Origin: Ascoidea asiatica
Taxonomy: Eukaryota > Ascomycota > Saccharomycetes > Ascoideales > Ascoideaceae
Length of the DNA: 64,000 nt
Direction: 5' to 3'
Assembly (NCBI GenBank): GCA_001600695.1
Contig: BCKQ01000024.1
Location: 1 to 64,000 of the forward strand
Position 1 is the first letter of the stretch, and each line of letters opens with the position of its first letter. Of the stretch, positions 41,759-52,100 are shown piece by piece. A program made the position numbers and the translations under genes. The notes under the pieces were generated by a model that saw only the letters and a program-made list of their open reading frames with translations, was not told the DNA's origin and did no database searches.

Positions 41759-42901
41759 ATGAGTAAATATCCAGAAGAATTTGAAGGATTTGGAGTAATT
41801 AATGATTGGAAAAATCCAACATTACAATCATTTGAACCAAAAGTTTTTGGAGATTATGATATTGATATTGAAATTGAATGTTGTGGAGTTTGTGGATCAG
41901 ATTTATTAACTGCAAAAGGTGGTGATCATGGTTGGGGTGAATTAAAAATTCATTCAAATAATAATAAATTCAATCAAAAATGTCAAGTTGTTGGTCATGA
42001 AATTGTTGGAAAAGTTTTAAAAATTGGTTCAAAAGTTAAATATCATAAAATTGGTGATAGAGTAGGTGTTGGTGCACAATCTGCTTCCTGTCTTAAATGT
42101 AATAGATGTTTAAATGATAATGAACAATATTGCCCAAAACAAACTGTAACTTATGATGGTTATTATCCTGATGGTTATATAAGTCAAGGTGGTTATGCAT
42201 CACATGCAAGAGTTCATGAACATTTTGTTTTTTCAATTCCAGATGAAATTGAAAGTAAATATGTTGCTCCATTATTATGTGGTGGTTTAACAGTTTATTC
42301 ACCATTAGTTAGAAATTCAAATTTTGGTGAAAAATCTTTAAAAGGTAAAAATGTTGGAATTTTAGGTATTGGTGGTTTAGGTCATATGGCTATAATGATT
42401 GCAAAAGCTTTAGGTGCAAAAGTTTGGGCATTTTCAAGATCAAATTCAAAAAAAGATCAAGCTTTAAAAATGGGTGCAGATTATTATATTGCAACTGGTA
42501 TTGAAAAAAATTGGAATGAAAAACTATTTGATAATTTTGATTTAATATTAAATTGTGCTTCTGGATTAAGTGGAATTGCAATTGATCAATTTTTAAATGT
42601 TTTAAAAGTTGAAGGTAGATTTACATCTGTTGGTTTACCTGAAGAAGGTGCACATTTTGAAATTAGTCCTGCAAGTTTAATGGGTAGTGGATGCCATGTA
42701 TCAACTTCAGGTTTAGGTTCAAGAGAAGAAGCAATGGATTTATTAAATTTAGCTGTTAAATATAATATTAAACCATGGGTTGAAGAAATTCCAATTAGTG
42801 AGGCTGGTGTTCATGAAAGTTTAACTAGATTAGATAAAGGTGATGTTCGTTATAGATTTGTATTAACTAAATTTCATGAAGCCTTTGGTACTGGTAAATA
42901 A
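41759..42901 (+). CDS. NADP-dependent alcohol dehydrogenase, ADH6-like, copy 2
   Basis: A 380-residue close paralogue of the gene at 18004-19164, sharing long identical blocks such as SQGGYASH, ESKYVAPLLCGGLTVYSPL, GIGGLGHMAIMIAKALGAKVWAFSRS and MGADYYIATGIEKNWNEKLFDNFDLIL. Catalytic zinc ligands (CGVCGSD; GHE; LLCGG) and the structural set (SCLKCNRC...EQYC) are complete. It lacks the Asn/Lys insertions of copy 1 and has a short GGDHG insert near the N-terminus. Predicted to reduce aldehydes with NADPH. Its promoter side faces the Ty3-like element, so its expression could differ from copy 1. Start ATG at 41759. Confidence 0.92.
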   Translation: MSKYPEEFEGFGVINDWKNPTLQSFEPKVFGDYDIDIEIECCGVCGSDLLTAKGGDHGWGELKIHSNNNKFNQKCQVVGHEIVGKVLKIGSKVKYHKIGDRVGVGAQSASCLKCNRCLNDNEQYCPKQTVTYDGYYPDGYISQGGYASHARVHEHFVFSIPDEIESKYVAPLLCGGLTVYSPLVRNSNFGEKSLKGKNVGILGIGGLGHMAIMIAKALGAKVWAFSRSNSKKDQALKMGADYYIATGIEKNWNEKLFDNFDLILNCASGLSGIAIDQFLNVLKVEGRFTSVGLPEEGAHFEISPASLMGSGCHVSTSGLGSREEAMDLLNLAVKYNIKPWVEEIPISEAGVHESLTRLDKGDVRYRFVLTKFHEAFGTGK

Positions 42902-43656
42902 ATAATTGGGTTTTTATTTTAATTTTTTTTTCATTTTTTTCATGTTTTCATGTTTTCATTCTCATAACAAACAAAACATAAATCACTTTTAAATCTTCAT
43001 ATAGCTTTGCATTTTCTTTGTATAGTATAAGTATCAGAAACTACCTATGTCAATAAATATATCATAATATATCATAAGATCTTTTTAAATCTTATATTTT
43101 CTTATTATTCCATGATGGGTCTGTTTATGCCCCACCACGGTGGATTCAATGAACTACCAGCGGGCCCTGCATCAAAAATAAAACCCAGTTCTGTGGGACC
43201 TACAGCGTAGTTTATCCGTCTTTTCAGGGCTCTAACCGTTTTTACACTCGGCTGCTTCTTCCGCGTGACTTGCCGTGTCGTTGTTTCAGCGGTGGCCTCA
43301 CCGCGGTCTCAGACCTCTGTTTCTCAACAGCGCTGACCTTGCATTCCAGCCAAATTTCAAACTTTCTCACTGAAAAAGCAGTTTAGCTTTGGATAATCAA
43401 ATAAACAACAACTTAATTAGTTACCTAGATAATCAAATAAACATCCAAATATATTACATCAGTATCTGAAGTAGTATCACTATTGTTCAATTGTAATCAA
43501 TCAATTAATTCCATTTTAAATATCATCTTCTGAAGAAGTTATAAATGATTATTTATTTATCTCTATTTAATTCAAGATTTCCTTTCAAATTTTCCACATA
43601 ATTCATTATACTTTTTCCAAAACATAATAAAATAATAAAATAATCAATAATAAATA
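42902..43656. promoter_or_regulatory. Upstream region of coiled-coil repeat gene, G+C island
   Basis: The island at about 43110-43375 includes an inverted CCACC-AC-GGTGG (about 43132-43143), GCGGGCCC and several CpG-rich words. AT-rich flanks on both sides. No gene is supported. Confidence 0.5.
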
Positions 43657-45066
43657 ATGGTTTTAACAGAAGTAACAATATCTGCAATTTTAACTTTTGT
43701 CTTTACAAAAGTCTTTGATAATCAACAATATAAAAAAAATTCAAAGAAAATCAATGATAGTTTAAAAAATCAATTTACTTTAGAATTAGAAGAAAATAAT
43801 AAAAAATTTGAAAATGATTTACAATTAAAAATTAAAATTATAAACGAAAAAAATATTCAATTAACAAAATTATCTGAAGATTTTAAAAATTTAAATTTAA
43901 AATTTGAAAAATTAATTAATTCTGAAAATTTATTAAAAATTGAAAATTTAAATTTTAAGAAAAAAATTGATTTAAATTCAATTGAATTTAAAAATTTAAA
44001 TGAAAAAATTAACTTAAATGATAAAAATATTTCAAATTTGAATAATGATATTAATAATTTTAAAAAAAATTTAATTGAAAAAGAAAATTTAATTAAAGAT
44101 TTAAGTTCAAAAATTACTTTAAACGATAAAAAAATTATTGATTTGAATAAAAATAAAACTTCTTTACAAAATGAAATTAATGATTTGAAAATTAAGTTAA
44201 CTTCAAAAGATAAAGAATTTTCAGATTTGAAAACTATTTCAATTACAAAAGATAAAGAAATATCTGATCTTAAAACAAAATCTAGTTCAAAAGATAAAGA
44301 ATTAACTGAATTAACAACTAAATCTGCTTCAAAAGATAAAGAAATAAATGAGTTAAAAACTAAATTTGCTTCAAAAGATAAAGAATTATCTGAATTAAAA
44401 GCTCTTTCAATTACAAAAGACAAAGAAATAAGTGACTTAAAAGCAAATTCTGTTTCAAAAGACAAAGAATTAACTGAATGGAAAACTAAATCTACCTCAA
44501 AAGATAAAGAAATAACTGATTTGAAAGCTGCTTCAGTTACAAAAGATAAAGAAATCACTGATTTAAAGACTAAATCATCATCAAAAGACAAAGAATTAAC
44601 TGACTTAAAAGCTGTTTCTGTTACAAAGGATAAAGAAATAGCTGATTTAAAGACCAAATCTGCTTCAAAAGAGAAAGAATTAACAGAGTTAAAGACTAAA
44701 TCATCTTCAAAAGATAAAGAAATATCAGATTTAAAAACTGTTTCAACTACAAAAGATAAAGAAGTAACTGATTTAAAAGCTAAATTCGCTTCCAAAGATA
44801 AAGAATTAACTGATTTCAAAACTAAATCTGTTTCAACAGGAAAGGAGTTATCTGATTTAAAAGCTAAAGCAACTTCAAAAGATAAAGAGATAACTGATTT
44901 AAAATCAAAAATCACCTCTAATGAAAAAGAAATCAATGAATTAAAAGTAAAAGTTGCCCAAAAACTTATTGAGAAAACTGTTGAAAACCCAACAGAAAAA
45001 CCAGTTGAAAAGGCTGCAGAAAAATCTATTGAAGAGCCAGCTAAACCTAAACCTGTTGCTGCTTAA
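43657..45066 (+). CDS. Membrane-anchored coiled-coil protein with 18 tandem 14-residue repeats
   Basis: A 469-residue protein with no recognised family. Residues about 4-20 (TEVTISAILTFVFTKVF) form a short hydrophobic N-terminal anchor. From about 30 on it is continuous charged helix. Residues about 182-433 are eighteen consecutive 14-residue units of the type SKDKE-(L/I)-(T/S)-(D/E)-LK-(T/A)-K-(S/A), i.e. two heptads, with hydrophobics at the E-L/I and L-K positions and Ser/Thr/Lys elsewhere. Units alternate irregularly between SSKDKEL and TTKDKEI types. The tail has Pro-spaced EKPVEKAAEKSIEEPAKPKP. This predicts a long parallel coiled coil tethered to a membrane, like a tether or spacer. 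The long antisense frame (43857-44936) is a by-product of the repeat. Confidence 0.82.
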   Translation: MVLTEVTISAILTFVFTKVFDNQQYKKNSKKINDSLKNQFTLELEENNKKFENDLQLKIKIINEKNIQLTKLSEDFKNLNLKFEKLINSENLLKIENLNFKKKIDLNSIEFKNLNEKINLNDKNISNLNNDINNFKKNLIEKENLIKDLSSKITLNDKKIIDLNKNKTSLQNEINDLKIKLTSKDKEFSDLKTISITKDKEISDLKTKSSSKDKELTELTTKSASKDKEINELKTKFASKDKELSELKALSITKDKEISDLKANSVSKDKELTEWKTKSTSKDKEITDLKAASVTKDKEITDLKTKSSSKDKELTDLKAVSVTKDKEIADLKTKSASKEKELTELKTKSSSKDKEISDLKTVSTTKDKEVTDLKAKFASKDKELTDFKTKSVSTGKELSDLKAKATSKDKEITDLKSKITSNEKEINELKVKVAQKLIEKTVENPTEKPVEKAAEKSIEEPAKPKPVAA

Positions 45067-45771
45067 ATGCTTTGATTAGATTTCATTTGGTTCTACTTTA
45101 TTATTTGAATATATCTCTTATTTAAAATTTTGGTTACTATTGTCTATATTGCTTTCTATTTTTTATCTCTAAATTTACTTATAACTGAATTACTTGGTAT
45201 GGTTAACTACTTAATGCTTTTTTTAATATCTTTTATACACATTTTACATATCTTTTCATATCTTTTATATATCTCTTATTTATATATATTTTATCTAGTA
45301 TCTTTCTTAGTTTCTTTTTATAATTCGATATTTAAAAGTATTTTTTCAATCCAAAATGAATTTTAATATTAATTTTTTTGTTTATTAAAGAAACAGATGT
45401 ATACTCTATACTTTATAGTTATTAAGTTCTAAAATTAGAATAAAAATGATAACAAAGTGATTTCAAAAATGATTATGAATGATAAAAATGAAATTTTAAA
45501 TCCTCAGTGTAAAAAATCGAAAAAAATGTTTAAAAAAAGTTATTTGAAAAAAAGAACATTGACCAAAAAAAAAAAAAAAAAAAAAAAAGTAATAAAATTA
45601 ATATAAATTAATAAAAGAACCATGCTCTCAGAAATTAGAGTTAAATAAAGATTAAGGAAAAGAATAAAATATGACCGAATTATGATTGAAAAGTGAATAA
45701 AGAGTGATTAAATTAAGATTGCATTTTTATGATAAAATACTGAATTAGGAAGCGAATGAATATTAAAGCTT
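45067..45771. other. Convergent intergenic region, AT-rich
   Basis: The gap between two stop codons (coiled-coil gene and transporter) is AT-rich throughout with an A24 run at 45565-45588 and no G+C island. A short frame at 45130-45366 encodes hydrophobic low-complexity sequence of T-rich DNA and is not called. Confidence 0.6.
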
Positions 45772-47994
45772 TTAGAAAATTAATTGATAAGTTGTATAGA
45801 TCATGGAAATTGCACCAAATATTACTAAAACTATATCAGATAATTTTGATAATTTTGTTTCTGCACAAGATTTATAATGTAACATTGGTGGATACATATA
45901 AACTAATGGGATACAAGCCAAACAACCAACTAAAGAAACAAATTTATCTAAATCATCTGCACCAAATATTGCAATTGTTGAACATGATATAACAATGAAA
46001 AATCTGAAAAAATTTTTACACCATTTAATTTTCCAATGATATTTACCAGTTTTTTCAATTTTTAAAAGACTGATAAAAATTTTATTTTCTAAAATTTTTA
46101 TAACTGGAAATAATTGTAAAGGAGCAGATAATAAAATTGCCATTGAGTAAAATAATTGAATTAAATTAACAAATATTGAATCTTGTGGTAAATTTAAAAT
46201 GATAACAGTTAAAGTTTTCGAACCATAAGTACAATAACATAAAGAAGCAATTGAAATCATTAAAAATGAAATTGACATGATTACAATAAATAAAACTTTT
46301 GGAAATTTTTCAGGTTGAGCCATTGATTCTTGTACAGGTATTATTAAACCAATTCCTTCAAAAGCGAAAATCGCAACACCAATAAATAAAGGCCAATCGT
46401 CATTAAAATATTTTATATCTTTTGCAACACCATTTTTTAATAAATCTAAAAATGTATAATAAACAACAACAGTTAAACCAAAAATTATAAAAAAATTTGC
46501 AAATAAAGCAATTAAAGATAATTTTGTTATATTTCTAAAAAGGCATAAAGGCATTAAAAGCAAAGTTAGAAAAATAATAATATTTAAAAAAGAGAAATCT
46601 AAATTTAAAATATTTTTTAAAAAGGCAATTAAATTATTTGAAGTAAAAACGATATAAGTTGAAACAAAACCTAATTGAGATAAGATTATTGAGAATAAAA
46701 TTAAAAATTTCATTAATGAACCAAATAATTTAAAACCAATATCACCAAATGAAGAAACTTTTGTTTTAACTTTTGATAATATAAGTAAATAATAGCACCA
46801 ATAAGAATAAAAACCAAAAAAAAATAAAGTTATAATTGAAAAAAGTAAACCACCATTTAAAAAAGCTTTTGGTAAGAATAAAATTCCAGTACCAACAAAA
46901 GCTTTGAATAAAAGGAAAAAAGCTTTTAATTGAGTTGCAGTCCCAGAATTTTTTTTAATTGAGTTACTTGAATTTGTTGAATTAATTGAAATTGAAGAAG
47001 ATAAAGGTAATAAAGGAGATTGTTCATTGATCGATTTATTAAAATTTTTATTAATTTTGCAAGTTTGAAAATCTTCATCTTCTAATTGTTCACCAGCAAA
47101 ATGACCATAAATTGATAGAAATTCCATAAAATTTCTAGTTAAAAAAGGAGGTAAATAAAGTAAATCATCATCATCGTCATGATTATTGTTACTGTTATTG
47201 TTGCTGGTATTACTATTACTATTACTGGGGTTATTATGGTTATAGTTATTATTATTATTATTTGAGATATTATTTTGATTTAATTTTTTGAATTTATTTG
47301 AAATAAACTCTCTTCTAAACCCACCAGGTAAATTAATACTTGAAGCAGTTGAACCTCTTCTAATTTTTGATAAAGAATTTGATCTTTTTAAGGTCGGAAT
47401 ATTAGTAATATTGTTGTTACTATTATTATCAGTCTCTAAGTTTGATTCAAATTTATATAAATCTCTTGAAATATCACCACCTTGAGATTTTAAAGGGTCA
47501 AAATTTGGATTTAAATTTAAATGATTTTTAACATTATTTCTAATTATATTTATATCTATATCAGTACTACTACTATTATTATTGTTATTATTGTTATTAT
47601 TATTGATATTAATATCTGAACTATCATTTTGAGGTGCGAGTAAAGATTGATTATGTAAAGAATGATCACTTGGAGAAGAAAATGAAATTACAGAATTATT
47701 CGAAGAATGTAAATGTGAATTGAAATTTAAATTAATTGAAGTATTTGAAAATGAATTTGAATTTGATAATTTTCTAATATTATTATACCTTATTGGAGAA
47801 CCAGGTAAACCTGGATCACCATTTAATAAAGACATTGGATTCGAAAATGAGGATTGTCTAATACTATTATTCATATTGATATTTTTATTTTTATTTAAAT
47901 TCAAATTGGAATTGGAGTTGGAGTTCAAATTCAAATTCAAATTTAAATGTGAATTCGAATTTGAATGTGAAGTATTTGTACTACCGTAAGACAT
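45772..47994 (-). CDS. AVT4: Vacuolar amino acid transporter, AVT3/AVT4 type
   Basis: A 740-residue AAAP-family transporter that exports amino acids from the vacuole. The ATG at 47994 (MSYGSTNTSH) is chosen over the frame's upstream extension to 48123, whose 43 residues are hydrophobic and atypical for the cytosolic tail of this family. Residues 1 to about 330 are Ser/Asn-rich and disordered, with SPIRYNNIRKLSNS, RRGSTASS and a poly-Asn run. The membrane core starts at ATQLKAFFLLFKAFVGTGILFLPKAFLNGG and continues with about eleven hydrophobic segments, including FIGVAIFAFEGIGLIIPVQESM. Yeast Avt3 and Avt4 have the same long N-tail layout (about 690-710 residues). AVT3 versus AVT4 is not resolved. 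Confidence 0.9.
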   Translation of the reverse strand: MSYGSTNTSHSNSNSHLNLNLNLNSNSNSNLNLNKNKNINMNNSIRQSSFSNPMSLLNGDPGLPGSPIRYNNIRKLSNSNSFSNTSINLNFNSHLHSSNNSVISFSSPSDHSLHNQSLLAPQNDSSDININNNNNNNNNNSSSTDIDINIIRNNVKNHLNLNPNFDPLKSQGGDISRDLYKFESNLETDNNSNNNITNIPTLKRSNSLSKIRRGSTASSINLPGGFRREFISNKFKKLNQNNISNNNNNNYNHNNPSNSNSNTSNNNSNNNHDDDDDLLYLPPFLTRNFMEFLSIYGHFAGEQLEDEDFQTCKINKNFNKSINEQSPLLPLSSSISINSTNSSNSIKKNSGTATQLKAFFLLFKAFVGTGILFLPKAFLNGGLLFSIITLFFFGFYSYWCYYLLILSKVKTKVSSFGDIGFKLFGSLMKFLILFSIILSQLGFVSTYIVFTSNNLIAFLKNILNLDFSFLNIIIFLTLLLMPLCLFRNITKLSLIALFANFFIIFGLTVVVYYTFLDLLKNGVAKDIKYFNDDWPLFIGVAIFAFEGIGLIIPVQESMAQPEKFPKVLFIVIMSISFLMISIASLCYCTYGSKTLTVIILNLPQDSIFVNLIQLFYSMAILLSAPLQLFPVIKILENKIFISLLKIEKTGKYHWKIKWCKNFFRFFIVISCSTIAIFGADDLDKFVSLVGCLACIPLVYMYPPMLHYKSCAETKLSKLSDIVLVIFGAISMIYTTYQLIF

Positions 47995-49184
47995 TATAAA
48001 TATTTGATATTTGAATTGTAAGTGAGCAATATAATAATACCGAAATAAATAAAAGAAAGACGATGAATTATAAAAAAAGGAAAGAGGTATTTCCTTAATT
48101 ATTTTAATAAAAGAAACAATCAAAAAAAAATAAAAGAAAGAAGATCAGGAATATAAAGAAACAATGTCTTTTATTTATATATTTGCTGATTAAAGGTATA
48201 TTATTTACTCTCCAGTGGTTCAGCTACTTAATATTCACTGGTCATACGCGGTGGAAGCGAGCAGAGAGCCAAGAGAGAAAAGAGGGAAGAGATGCGAAGA
48301 ACTCTCAGCTCGGTGGAAGGCGTCCCTGCTTATCAGTGTGTACACACTGCAGAAGACAGCAAGCAGCACCACTAGCCACACAGCACAGCCATTATCACTT
48401 GCCACCGCAATTTTTGGCTTACTCATCCACACCGTTTACTTCCATACATTTGGATTTGTTTGTTTATTTGAAAAACTCTTCCTTGATCACGGACACTCGG
48501 AAATGCCATTTCCGTTCTCATAGTTCCTCGGCCCACGGCGCTCTGCTTTCCTGGCTTGTTCATGAAAATAAAACGTTGATTTTCTCCTTCTGCTTCCTTT
48601 TCTTTTCTTTCTTCTTCTTTTTCTTCTTGTTTTCAAAGTTCTTTTGCTGCTCAACAATCTGAATGTTTCTCATAGATATTCATAAACTTTCAAAAGAACT
48701 CATTACAATTTCACTATGTTTATCCTTAATTCTACTAAGCTCTAAGCTCTATAAATTTTCAATTTCTTAAAATTTCTAATTTTCAGTTTTTTAAAATAAA
48801 ATATTAATCAAGTTATCGATTCAACTTGAATATTGATTGAAAAAAGTTATGAAACTTAATTGAAACTATTTTATTATATCATACAATCTATCATTTTTAT
48901 CAAAATATTTAAAATTTTACCACTTTTAAAAGAATTTAAAAAAAAATGATTTATCAAATTTTCTAAAATTTTTGAAATTTTCAAAGTTTTCAAAATTTAA
49001 TTAATCTATTAATAAAAATTGGCTCAAGTTAATCTAATTATATTTAATTTGATTCAATTACCAGATATACTTATATATATATTCAATTATATTCGAATTG
49101 TTGAATGAAATTTTGAAATGTTAATTATCAAATTATTTAACTAATCAACTAATTAATATAAATTGATTGAAAATATTAAGCAAA
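47995..49184. promoter_or_regulatory. Divergent promoter region, AVT / adhesin, with G+C island
   Basis: The island at about 48190-48560 is followed by a CT-rich tract on the + strand (48580-48655) and then 500 bp of AT-rich DNA before the adhesin start. Several overlapping open frames (about 48183-48662) reflect low stop density in the island and show no homology. Long upstream regions are common for adhesin genes. Confidence 0.5.
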
Positions 49185-52100
49185 ATGTTTTTAAATTCAT
49201 TCATAATTATCTGTTTATTTCAAACTACTTTATCTCAATCATTATATTCATCTTTAAATCCAATTTATTCAAATTCTTCAAGAATTGATTATCAATATAC
49301 ATCTTCTTCAAATCCAATCACAACTACAACTTATATTAATGATTTAAAAACTTTAACATTAACAATAACTTCATGTTCAAATAATGAAAATTGTAAAATT
49401 TCAACAATTTTAACTGGTTTAACTACTTTAAAAACTTCTTTAAATGGGTTTGAAACTTCAATTGTTACTTATTGCCCTTTAACAACTGATTCAACATTAC
49501 AAACAATTTCTAATATTCAATCTACAAAATCAGAACTTTTAAGTTCTTTAATTATTACTTCTCTAGATTCTCAAAAATCAATAGAACTTACAACAACTTC
49601 TTGCTCTGATGATTCTTGCTATACATCAACATTAACTACTGGTTTAACTACACTAACAACGACTTTAAATGGTATTACAACTTCATATGTTACCTACTGC
49701 CCATTAACTGCGACTTCTACAATTGGCTCTACTACTGATTCCATTACTACCTCTATTGCGACTACAAATCTCCTTACAAATTCAAATCATTTACAATCTA
49801 TAAGTCAATCAATAACTCAATCAAACAGTGAAACAACTCCTGAAACTAGTGAACCGAATAGTGAAACAACTTCTAGTATTAAATTCAAATCATCGGGTCC
49901 TTCAAGTTCAAATTCTTTAATAAATACACCTCTTTATACTCAAAAATCAGTTAAATTAACAACGACCTCATGTTCCGATGATTCATGTTATACTTCAACT
50001 TTAACAACTGGTTTAACCACTTTAAAAACTACTATAAATGGAATTGAAACTTTTTATGTTACATATTGTCCATTGACTGCAACTACAAAGGATTCTATCA
50101 TTGATTCTTCCACTCAATTGGATTTTACTGAAAACACTCAATCAGTAAGTAAAACTATAAGTGAAATTACAAGTGAAACTAATAGTCAATCAACTTCCAA
50201 ATTAACTAGTGAATCATCTTCTCATATTCAATCAGTATCATCAGATACTTCAAGTTTAAGTTCATTGATTAATACTTCCCTTGATGCTCAAAAATCAGTT
50301 GAATTAACAACAACTTCTTGCTCTGGTGATTCTTGTTATACTTCGACTTTAACAACTGGCTTAACTACTTTAACAACAACTATCAACGGAGTTGCAACTT
50401 CATATGTAACATATTGTCCATTAAGTGCTTCTTCTACTATTGGTTCCACTGCAGAAGCAACTACTACAGACTCTACAACAGCTACCAGTTTGGAATCCAC
50501 TCTAGATTTCAATTCAGAATCTTCTATTGTTTATACTACTGGTTCTACCTCAGATTCTACTACTGGCTCTACCATAGGCTCTACCCCTAGTTCTAGCGAA
50601 TTCTCTACTATAGAGTCAACTACTGAACCAACTACCATGTCTACTGAGGGATCTAGTTATACTGAAGCAACCCCGTCAACTAGTCAATCAACTACTGAAC
50701 CTATTGAATCTTCAAAATCAGATTATTTCGCCTCTTTAATTAATGCTTCTCTGGATGCTCAAAAATCAATTAAAATAACAACAACTTCTTGTTCAGATGG
50801 TTCATGCTCAACACGAACTCTAACTACTGGTTTGACGACTTTGATTACAACAGTAAATGGATTTGCAACATCATATGTTACTTTTTGTCCATTAATTGCT
50901 ACTACTACTGATTTTAATACAGGTTCTATCATCGCTTCTAACACTGATACCACTACTGATACTACAGTATCTGATTCATTCATTATTTCATCAGCTAAAA
51001 ACGATCAAAGTTCTTTAGAATTAACAATGACTTCATGCTCAGATAATTTATGTGCTTCATCAGTTATAATAACCGGGCTAACAACTTTAAAGACAACTAT
51101 AAAAGGAATTGAAACCTCATATGTTACATATTGTCCACTAACTGCTACCGCTACCACTGAATCTACTAAGTCCTTTAGTACTGGCTCTACTGCATATTCA
51201 CTTGCTCCTTCTACTACTGCTTCCAGCAGTGATTCCACCATAGAATCTACAATAAGCTCTAGTACTGGTTTAACTGTTGGATCTGCTGCTGATTCTATTA
51301 TTGTTTCCAACACTGCTTCTATTACTGTTTCTTCTGTTACTTCTACCCCCGCTTCTGATATTGTTTTTACTACAGAATCTACTAGAGGTTCTAGTAGTGC
51401 TTCTACTCTATCATCTAGTACAGACTCTACCCCGATTACCTCTACTGTTGCCAGTACAACTACTCCTACTACAGAATCTATTAGTGATTCCACTGTAAAT
51501 TCAAGTATAACTTCAAGTAATGCCTCTCAGTCTAAAGTTTCTAAATCAGTTATAACGTTAAGTTCTTGTTCAGATAATAATTGTGAATCATCAATTGTTA
51601 CAACTGGAGTAATGGTTTTAACAACAACTGTTTCAAATGAAAAATTTATATATACAACCTATTGTCCTCTTACAGAAGTTTCAAGTTTAAATATTGGAAG
51701 TTCTTCAAATTATGACAGTACAAGCTCAAGTTCTACAATTCAGTCAAATTCAGGAACAGCTTACACAGCTTCAACAACTTCTGCAATATCAACTGTACCG
51801 GCTTCATCTAATATTGAATCAACTTCTAATGAAGAATCAGGATTTTCAAGTTTTGCAGCTTTAGAATCAAGTTCTTCTGAATTGGGTGAATCAAGTACAT
51901 CAAGTACATCAAGTACATCAAGTACATCAAGTACATCAAGTACATCAAGTACATCAAGTACATCAAGTACATCAAGTACATCAAGTACTGAAATGGCTGA
52001 TTCAACACATAAATCTAGTTCAGTTAGTAGTTTTACATTATTATCATCTAGTGAAGAATTAACTACAACAGTTTCAGATAAAATTGAAGTTACAAAAAAA

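Noticed and set aside
43857-44936. 359-codon antisense ORF as a gene
   Set aside because: It is the exact shadow of the 42-bp repeat of the coiled-coil gene. Kept only as a curiosity in the findings.
47995-48123. N-terminal extension of the transporter to 48123
   Set aside because: The extension is a hydrophobic 43-residue stretch not expected before the long cytosolic tail, and the ATG at 47994 gives the family-typical layout.
48183-48662. 159-codon ORF across the AVT/adhesin island
   Set aside because: Three frames are open at once over the same segment, and the end is poly-Phe from a CT-rich tract, so it is composition-driven.
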